Source of the DNA: Bdellovibrio sp.
GTDB taxonomy: Bacteria; Myxococcota; SpSt-1050
Direction of reading: 5' to 3'
Assembly (NCBI GenBank): GCA_020725805.1
Contig: DYEF01000065.1
Location: 42,070-106,069, forward strand
DNA length: 64,000 nt
Shown here piece after piece: positions 57,881 to 64,000 of this stretch (position 1 is the stretch's first letter; every line of letters begins with the position of its first letter). The notes beneath the pieces are model-generated. The model searched no databases. It saw nothing but the letters and a program-made list of their open reading frames with translations, and was not told the DNA's origin. The position numbers were made by a program, and so were the translations under genes.

Positions 57881-59175
57881 TTGCGTTCACCAAGCTTTCT
57901 CTTCCATCCGTCTTCAATTACTGCCTCGAAGAGGTCATCGAGCGTAATTACACCTTTCAGCTTCCTGTCCCTGTCGACCACGGGAATTGCCAGCAGATTG
58001 TATTTTGATACGATATGTGCAATCTTCTCCATCTCATCATTCACAAAAACATAGACAGGATTTCGTGTCATTATCTCCGATATAAGTGTGGTCTTTTCTG
58101 ATATTATCAGTTTTTTCAGAGAGACTGTCCCTTTCAGTCTGTTGTTCTTGTCAATTACATAGATATAATATATCGTCTCGGCCTCTTTCGCATTTTTTCT
58201 GAGGTAATCAATGGCCTGCTCCGCCGTCAGGTCCTCCGGAATTGTCAGAAACTCCGTCGTCATAAGTCCGCCTGCGGTATCCTCTTCGTGCTTTATAAGT
58301 TCCTGTACAATCTGGGCGTCGTCATTCTCCATTTTATTGATAATATCCTTTGCATCTTCCTCGTCTATCTCCTGAAGGATATCAGCCGCTTCATCGGGAG
58401 GCATCTCCTCCAGCAGGTCTGCTGCCTTGTCACTCCCTACAGATTCAAGGAGATTCTTCTGGACATCAGCATCCTCCAGTTCAGAGAGGGTCTCTGCCGC
58501 CTTATTATGGTCAAGTGACTTAAAGAGTGCCTCCTGTTCATATCTGTCCAGTTCCTCGATGATATCTGCAATCTCTGCCGGATGCATCTCCATAATATCA
58601 TTGCTTCTGAATGCAAAATTCAGATGGGAATTCCCGTTCTTTACGGGAATTGCGTTCAGATACCTCCATGAGACTAGTTCCTCCCTCAGAAGAGCCGGGA
58701 TTAATCCGCCAAGGGATATAAATTTCAGAAACCTGCTGCCAAAATACATCCTGAGATTTGCCGCAAGACTGATATCGATATGCGCAACTTTCAGTACATT
58801 ACCGGCATTCAAAAGATGCAGGTCATATATTCTGACGACCTTCTTGTTGCGGGTATCAATTATCTTCTGGCCGATCAGGTCAATATTTGCCTTAATCTTC
58901 TGATTCATATCGTAATTTCTGAGTGGCAGAGGTTCGCAACCCTTACATATAATATCGAAATTTTCACCAACCTCCACAGAAGAAGATTCAAGGACATATA
59001 AAATCCTGTCCTTTCTTCTTTTGATTACAAATCCCACCACCTCAGGATAATTATCGGGAACCTTGATTATTACATCATATAAAACCGCTACCTTTTCACC
59101 ACTGGTATTTTTTACCGGTCTTCTGAGCAATTCAGAGAGAAAAATAAAGACATTTGGCGGAGTTATTCCTGACAT
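57877..59175 (-). CDS. PRC-barrel, MgtE-N and CBS protein without a membrane domain
   Basis: 432 residues. A PRC-barrel-like region (about 1-150: FLSELLRRPVKNTSGEKVAVLYD then IDLIGQKIIDTRNKKVVRIYD) is followed by the MgtE N-terminal helical domain (about 200-300: ADLLEEMPPDEAADILQEIDEEDA) and a CBS pair (about 310-425). MgtE itself continues with five membrane helices after the CBS pair, but this protein ends at KLGERK. It could be a soluble Mg2+ sensor or a regulator of a separate transporter, as known for similar PRC-MgtE-CBS proteins encoded beside metal transporters. Confidence 0.85.
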   Translation of the reverse strand: MSGITPPNVFIFLSELLRRPVKNTSGEKVAVLYDVIIKVPDNYPEVVGFVIKRRKDRILYVLESSSVEVGENFDIICKGCEPLPLRNYDMNQKIKANIDLIGQKIIDTRNKKVVRIYDLHLLNAGNVLKVAHIDISLAANLRMYFGSRFLKFISLGGLIPALLREELVSWRYLNAIPVKNGNSHLNFAFRSNDIMEMHPAEIADIIEELDRYEQEALFKSLDHNKAAETLSELEDADVQKNLLESVGSDKAADLLEEMPPDEAADILQEIDEEDAKDIINKMENDDAQIVQELIKHEEDTAGGLMTTEFLTIPEDLTAEQAIDYLRKNAKEAETIYYIYVIDKNNRLKGTVSLKKLIISEKTTLISEIMTRNPVYVFVNDEMEKIAHIVSKYNLLAIPVVDRDRKLKGVITLDDLFEAVIEDGWKRKLGERK

Positions 59176-59247
59176 ACTGAAATCTGATTAAAATCCGAAT
59201 ATTTGCCGAAATCAAGCAGAAAAAGAAGAATCATCCGTTACCCGGTT

Positions 59248-62200
59248 CTATTTTCTTTCAAGCACAATGACCGAGTTCGAATAACCCTTCTCCCCGTCTC
59301 CGTCGAAATCAAAAGGAATTGCCTCGCAGTTGTAGATATCTCCCTTCTTCACGAGTCTGCCCGGAACAGATGCAGAGGTAGTGGCAAAATTCATCATCTG
59401 CCCGTTTTTATACCACAGGAACTTATATTTTATTTCGTCCTTTTCTATATCCTCGGACGGTTTGACAATCCTGCACACGAGTTCATCTCCCTCGAACGGA
59501 TACTGCGGTTCGAGTTTTACGGACGGGGCAAGAGGCCGCTTATTCTTGACATTGACATAAACCTCGGAAAATTCGCTCTTCAGTTCGCCGTCACTCGCAA
59601 ACACATTGCAGGTATACTTATTCCCTCTCAGTACTTCATCGCCCGCAATCTTGCTGACATTCTCCTTAAACGGCTTTTCATTCTTCTTCCAGCTGAAGGT
59701 GTAAGTAATCTTATCCTTATCGACATCAGTACTGTCGGTTGCAATGATACAGGTGAGTTCATCCTTTGTATGCGGTTCTTCCGGCAGAATCTTTACCTGA
59801 GGTTTCTCCGGCCGGGAGTTCAGAATGACTACTTCGGGGCTCTTTGCACTTACAACATACTCACCGTCAGTCCCCGTAATCTCACAGTAGACCTTGTCAC
59901 CCTTCTTGAAATATCCTTTTTGCAATACATTCTCTTCGGTAGTGACAAACTGAACGGAATTTCTGTACCATACATACTTTGTCTTTATGTTATCACCGTC
60001 AGCATCTGTAACCTGTTTTACAATCTTACAGGTAATATCACTGAGAAATGTCGGATTCTTCGGCTCAATCTCAACCGCAGGCGAAGTCGGCGGGGCATTC
60101 TTGATATAGGTAGAGACCTCAGCAGAATCTCCTTCTGACTCACCGTCAAACGGTATAACCCGGACAAGTACATTCTGGTATTTTGCAAAACTGACAGGCA
60201 ACAGCTCGGTCTTCTCTCTGTTTGCCTCAATCTCTTTCCCGTCCACAAACCATCTTATTCTGTATTCAACCTTATCTCCGTCGATATCAGCCGAAGGCTT
60301 TACAATTTTGACCCTGAGGCTGCTGTTTTTATCGACCGGGGCTGTTTCAAATGCTATCTCGGGCTTCGAGGGAACTGAATTTCTGACCTCGAAGGCAATC
60401 CCGTTTGCCGGAGATTTATCAGTGCCGTCAAAGGCATAAACCCTGATATTCCACTTTTCATGCTTCTTCAGGGGGTATCCCTTTGAGTCGAGTTTATCAT
60501 CGAGATTCTGTACCCTCTTTGTCCCCTGATACCACTCCGTCTTATAGACCAGAGTATCGCCGTCCGGGTCCTTTGATTCCTTTTCGATGATTATTTTTGC
60601 CTCATCCTGAGTCGTGAGCACGCTCTTTAATATATGGACCACAGGGGCCGAAGGTACGGCATTGAGTATACGGGTCTCGGTTGATGCCGCCTTCCCTTCC
60701 GAAATTCCATCACCGGGGAAGACCTCAACCTTTATACTATCTCCTTTTTTGAAGAACTTCGGTAAAAGGATACTACCGGATGCATCACTGATAAGACTCC
60801 CGTTCTTATACCATACATACCTGTAAGTTACTGCGTCTCCGTCATAATCCAGAGAAGGCTTACTCACAAATGCCTTAAGTTCCGACTCGACTGTCGGATT
60901 CTTTGGCAGTAACGAAACCTCCGGCGCAAGAGGCGTTGAATTTACAATCTTTACTGTCTTATACATCTCCTGTGAATACAGTTCTCCGTCATACGCCCTG
61001 ACACCTATCTTTACCTCCTGATTTTTCTTGAAGAAGCCCTTCGGATATTTGCCGCTCAGGAAATCATAGGGTATAAATATTCCGTCGAGCCATAAATTAT
61101 AAACATATTTGAGATTATCCTTATCTATATCGGATGAAGGCTTTGTTATTTTGACTTCGATATCGCTAATTACAGAGGGATTTTGCGGGAGAATGTCGAA
61201 TTCACAGGGTGTCGGGGCAGTATTTCTGACCACAAACTCGATATTGGCCGATTTCCCGGTCTCCTCTCCGTCGAAAGGTGTCACTATTACCGATATCCTG
61301 TCATTCTTGAATACATCAGCGGGATCTATATAATTCTGGCTTTCGGGATACTCGAGTTTACGGTTATTTCTGAAGAAAGAATACCTGTAGCTTACCTTAT
61401 CATTGTCATAATCGGTCGAATCCTTCGTAATCTTCACCTCTACCTTATTGGCCGTGAAGACCTCTTTAGGAAGAATCTCGACCTGCGGCGAGTCAGGAAT
61501 GACATTCTGTATTTCGATCTCTCTGGTTTTAACTATTTTGGCGCCGGCCCCGCTTCCGTACTCTTTGAAGTTCTCTTCATCCTGAATCTCTGCATACAAC
61601 TTGTCGTGTTTTTTGAAATATTTCGGTTCAATAACCCTCTTGCCGTCCAGTTCCTCCATACGTTTGCCGTTCTTATACCAGAATATTTTGGTATTCTGCT
61701 CTGCCCTGCCGTCCAGATGAAAGTAACTGTATTTCAACCTGAGGCTCTCATTGGAAAAAACCTTTTCGGACTCGAATCCCGCATCGTATATTCTCGCCGC
61801 ATTGGGGAAAAATCTTCCGGTCTTCTGCGAATCCCTGCCCGCCATCTGCCATATCAATTTTGATTTCTTCTCACACTTGTTTACTGCTACCAGAGAGTGC
61901 AGTTCGGACTTCGGGGATAAAAAGAGCATCTCTATCCTGCTGTCATTGTCGATATCATCGATAATAGGTGAAGATTTGAGTTCACCACCAAGGATATAAG
62001 GGAAATCCTCGATTGTCTTACCTTTGCCGTTTAAGGCATAGATTCTGCCGTCAGTCGCCGGAAAGACTATCTCCATAAGACCATCGCAGTTGATATCACC
62101 CACTACCGGTGATGCAAATATCTTGCTCCCGGTATCATAAGGGAAGCCGTTTTTGACTTTCCCTTTATAGTCAGTCACATATAATTTCCCGTCTGTCGAG

Positions 62201-63075
62201 CCAACCACAATGTCCAGAAAACCGTCGAGGTCTATATCCGCTATTGCCGGTGAACCGTGAATCCTGTAACCAGTTTCAAACGGAAAACCCTCGAGCAGTT
62301 TTCCCTTTACATCAAGTGCATAAACAGAATAGTCCTGAGAGGCAATAATCAGTTCGTTCTTCCCGTCATCATTAATATCGGCAAATACAGGCATACCCGA
62401 AATCTGATAGTGAGTCTTAAACGGGAAGTTTTTAAGAACCCTTCCGGATGTATTTACAGCATATACAGAACCGTTCTCACAGCCGAACGCAATAGTAAGC
62501 TCGTTGTTCTCACCGAAGTATGCAAAACTGCCGCTCGTCGTAACAGGCGAATCCACCTTTACCGGGAATCCCTTCAGGACCGAGCCATCGGGCTTTATAC
62601 AATAAAACTTCTTGTCCTGTGTCCCGAAACATATTTCCGGTTTTCCGTCCTTGTCCAGATCAAATGCAGAGGGGGTCGAGATATAACCACCGGCAAATTT
62701 TTTCGGATAATTCGGCAACAACTTTCCGTCACCGCCCATAATATACAGATTTCCATCCAGAGAGCCGAATATAATCTCTGATTTACCATCACCGTTTATA
62801 TCGGCAAGGGACGGAGAATATACCATCTCTGTATTCTCCTTTATCTCGAAAGGTGCCCAGGCACATATACTGCCGTCGGACTTCCAGCACTCGAGTCTTC
62901 CGCTGGCGTAAAAAAGAATCTCCTTCTCCTCGTCCGAATCAATATTGCCTATAACCGGAAACTGAAATACCGGAACTCCTATTATCTTTGCCGGGAATCC
63001 CTGTGTCGACCTGACGGCATACAGATTCGTGCCAGCCAGAAAAACTATTAAAAACAATATGAATCCTCTTTTCAC
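59248..63075 (-). CDS. Giant secreted FG-GAP propeller plus Ig-like repeat protein
   Basis: 1275 residues. The start is the GTG at 63075, six bases after GGGAGG; the upstream TTG would place that site inside the gene. Signal peptide 1-19 (ends NLYA). Residues about 25-430 hold FG-GAP/VCBS-type blades, each with a D-x-D-x-D-G calcium loop (for example ADINGDGKSEIIFGS). From about 520 to the end are eight Ig-like repeats of about 95 residues, each with a P-x-V-x-x-x-P start, SxDxDGDxxxYxxxW and a VxPFDGExxG end. It is probably a cell-surface or secreted adhesin-like protein. It has no anchor or sorting motif. Confidence 0.9.
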   Translation of the reverse strand: MKRGFILFLIVFLAGTNLYAVRSTQGFPAKIIGVPVFQFPVIGNIDSDEEKEILFYASGRLECWKSDGSICAWAPFEIKENTEMVYSPSLADINGDGKSEIIFGSLDGNLYIMGGDGKLLPNYPKKFAGGYISTPSAFDLDKDGKPEICFGTQDKKFYCIKPDGSVLKGFPVKVDSPVTTSGSFAYFGENNELTIAFGCENGSVYAVNTSGRVLKNFPFKTHYQISGMPVFADINDDGKNELIIASQDYSVYALDVKGKLLEGFPFETGYRIHGSPAIADIDLDGFLDIVVGSTDGKLYVTDYKGKVKNGFPYDTGSKIFASPVVGDINCDGLMEIVFPATDGRIYALNGKGKTIEDFPYILGGELKSSPIIDDIDNDSRIEMLFLSPKSELHSLVAVNKCEKKSKLIWQMAGRDSQKTGRFFPNAARIYDAGFESEKVFSNESLRLKYSYFHLDGRAEQNTKIFWYKNGKRMEELDGKRVIEPKYFKKHDKLYAEIQDEENFKEYGSGAGAKIVKTREIEIQNVIPDSPQVEILPKEVFTANKVEVKITKDSTDYDNDKVSYRYSFFRNNRKLEYPESQNYIDPADVFKNDRISVIVTPFDGEETGKSANIEFVVRNTAPTPCEFDILPQNPSVISDIEVKITKPSSDIDKDNLKYVYNLWLDGIFIPYDFLSGKYPKGFFKKNQEVKIGVRAYDGELYSQEMYKTVKIVNSTPLAPEVSLLPKNPTVESELKAFVSKPSLDYDGDAVTYRYVWYKNGSLISDASGSILLPKFFKKGDSIKVEVFPGDGISEGKAASTETRILNAVPSAPVVHILKSVLTTQDEAKIIIEKESKDPDGDTLVYKTEWYQGTKRVQNLDDKLDSKGYPLKKHEKWNIRVYAFDGTDKSPANGIAFEVRNSVPSKPEIAFETAPVDKNSSLRVKIVKPSADIDGDKVEYRIRWFVDGKEIEANREKTELLPVSFAKYQNVLVRVIPFDGESEGDSAEVSTYIKNAPPTSPAVEIEPKNPTFLSDITCKIVKQVTDADGDNIKTKYVWYRNSVQFVTTEENVLQKGYFKKGDKVYCEITGTDGEYVVSAKSPEVVILNSRPEKPQVKILPEEPHTKDELTCIIATDSTDVDKDKITYTFSWKKNEKPFKENVSKIAGDEVLRGNKYTCNVFASDGELKSEFSEVYVNVKNKRPLAPSVKLEPQYPFEGDELVCRIVKPSEDIEKDEIKYKFLWYKNGQMMNFATTSASVPGRLVKKGDIYNCEAIPFDFDGDGEKGYSNSVIVLERK

Positions 63076-63165
63076 ACAATACCTCCCTGACAACCGTAAA
63101 ATATATTAAATTGAAAAACATTTCAATCAGATTTATACCTTAATCTAAAGACACCCCAAAATTGC

Positions 63166-63544
63166 TTGCAAAACCAGCTTCAGAATGACTCTTTAATGTT
63201 GTGTCTAAGATATGCAGGTAAGAAACTTGTTATGATAAATATTTTAATTACACTAATTAATAAGTTGAAGGCTTCTATGGGGGGGGTAATAGAAGCCTTC
63301 GGCGAAAACTTTAACTCTTTTAACAGGCGGTCTTTTATAAAGATGCTATATACGAAGCTGCTAAACAAATAAACAACCTACCTATCCCTGACGATATGTT
63401 CGCTATATACACCAATGCCTATCACGGAACTTATCTGATATATAATATATAACAGGTTAAAGAATGGAAGGTGGAGTAAAGTAGTGCCGATAATAAAGAG
63501 TATGGAATACGAATTAAGACAATTATTCAACCTCAGATTTTCAA
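63166..63544. other. Non-coding or decayed region with a long hairpin
   Basis: A 68-codon frame (63166-63372) and a second frame (about 63318-63448) both read like protein fragments but match no family I know, and each lacks a convincing start. A 12-bp perfect inverted repeat at 63267-63278 and 63289-63300 encloses a 10-base loop with eight consecutive G. The region may hold decayed genes or the flank of a mobile element. Confidence 0.45.
63267..63300. repeat. 12-bp hairpin with an oligo-G loop
   Basis: Arms GAAGGCTTCTAT (63267-63278) and ATAGAAGCCTTC (63289-63300) pair perfectly; the loop is eight G plus TA. Three more pairs outside (G64-C303 and two G-U) extend the stem to about 15 bp. Eight G in a row is unusual in this AT-rich DNA. 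Confidence 0.75.
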
Positions 63545-64000
63545 ATGCTCAGACACAAAATTCTTGACAAGCCTCACAAACAAAAGTTCAAATTCAAATT
63601 ATTCGCCTACTGCTTTATGAACTCCCATATCCACCTTATCATACAAACTCCAAAAGACCCCAATATCTCCATATCCAAAATTATGCACGCTATCCTTTGG
63701 AGATACGCCTTATCCTACAACAAGGCTCACAACAGAAAAGGTCATTTCTTCTCAGACAGATTCAAATCTCCTATAGTTCAATCTGACAAATACGGACTAA
63801 CGCTATTAAAGTATATTACCCAGAATCCTGTTAGGGCAGGTATGGTTAAGAGGTGTGGAGAGTATATGTGGAGTTCATATAAGGTATATGCGGAGGGAAA
63901 GAATGACCCGTTGATAGACCTGTTACCATCGTATTTAGGGTTATCAGCCAGTAGGAGAATAGCGAGTAAGATGTTCAGGGATATGGTAGAGGGTGTGGTA
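63545..64000 (+). CDS. REP-associated tyrosine transposase (Y1/HUH), truncated
   Basis: 152 codons from the ATG at 63545, still open at the right edge. The HUH motif is HIHLII (28-33) and the catalytic Tyr is expected in the helix WRYALSYNKAHNRKG. GHFFSDRFKS, YITQNPVRAG and YMWSSYKVY are hallmark segments of RAYT/IS200-type Y1 proteins. The first strand and the RGN motif that normally precede the HUH motif by about 35 residues are missing, and an in-frame stop lies just upstream at 63515, so the 5' end is truncated or frameshifted. No terminal inverted repeats of a classical transposon are seen. Confidence 0.85.
   Translation, partial: MLRHKILDKPHKQKFKFKLFAYCFMNSHIHLIIQTPKDPNISISKIMHAILWRYALSYNKAHNRKGHFFSDRFKSPIVQSDKYGLTLLKYITQNPVRAGMVKRCGEYMWSSYKVYAEGKNDPLIDLLPSYLGLSASRRIASKMFRDMVEGVV

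Noticed and set aside
63076-63093. TTG start 6 codons upstream of the FG-GAP gene
   Set aside because: The GGGAGG ribosome binding site lies within that extension, so the GTG at 63075 is the better start.
63166-63372. 68-codon frame near the right end
   Set aside because: No family match, a weak TTG start, and it reads through the oligo-G hairpin; kept only as part of the intergenic description.
63545-64000. Complete IS200/IS605 insertion sequence
   Set aside because: The N-terminal part of the transposase is missing, no TnpB and no clear element ends are visible, and the frame is cut by the window edge.

Overview
The window looks like a chromosomal segment of a Gram-negative, moderately AT-rich bacterium. 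Outer-membrane biogenesis is shown by a LolA/ABC lipoprotein-export operon, a WecA/TagO-type sugar-1-phosphate transferase, and an SppA with a barrel-like N-terminal part. Several large secreted lipoproteins carry Asp/Ser-rich spacers built on (S)D[IV]SD words, and one M36 peptidase ends in a Gly-Cys-Ser-Cys tail. Together with a split F-type ATP synthase (b'-b-delta-alpha-gamma-beta-epsilon, no a or c genes beside it), this suggests a Myxococcota/Deltaproteobacteria-like lineage. That placement is inferred from style, not from a marker gene. No tRNA, rRNA, CRISPR array or prophage was seen.

Layout, left to right. 1-700: end-truncated dprA. 701-1396: mostly non-coding. 1397-2503: Cys-rich lipoprotein. 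6384-2528 (minus): aspartate aminotransferase-like enzyme, Ppx/GppA, a degenerate aspartokinase and a ComEA-like protein. 6562-8358: acyl-CoA dehydrogenase. 10762-8492: lipase-like lipoprotein. 11747-10827: PHA-system-like protein and an unknown exported protein. 19854-11865 (minus): a probable operon holding a lipoprotein, ABC ATPase, FtsX-type permease, another lipoprotein, LolA, RimO and a WecA-like enzyme. 24331-19963 (minus): an unusual four-gene set with an unknown protein, a TPR plus cNMP-fold protein, an FAD oxidoreductase and a radical SAM enzyme.

24523-28904 (plus): inositol-3-phosphate synthase, then PilZ, rhomboid, a small membrane protein and a B12-type radical SAM enzyme. 29470-28910: a tandem-duplicated small protein. 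29471-29981: a non-coding block with two REP-like hairpins. 36235-29982 (minus): sppA, priA, def, fmt. 44888-36334 (minus): seven ATP synthase genes followed by an M23 lipoprotein and a GlcD-like flavoprotein. 45066-49447 (plus): a hybrid histidine kinase and a lamin-tail lipoprotein. 63075-49451 (minus): mostly surface or secreted proteins (YVTN/phosphoesterase, DUF2752, TM2, HEAT, M36 peptidase, PAP2, MgtE-N/CBS, and a 1275-residue FG-GAP plus Ig-like protein). 63545-64000: the start of a REP-associated (Y1/HUH) transposase reading frame that lacks the usual N-terminus and runs off the window.

Most of the window is housekeeping or envelope biology. The parts least explained by known systems are the four-gene TPR-cNMP/FAD/radical SAM cluster, the pseudo-aspartokinase, the duplicated KGIH-motif protein, the barrel-SppA fusion, and the pair of covarying REP-like hairpins in the same window as a RAYT-type transposase.
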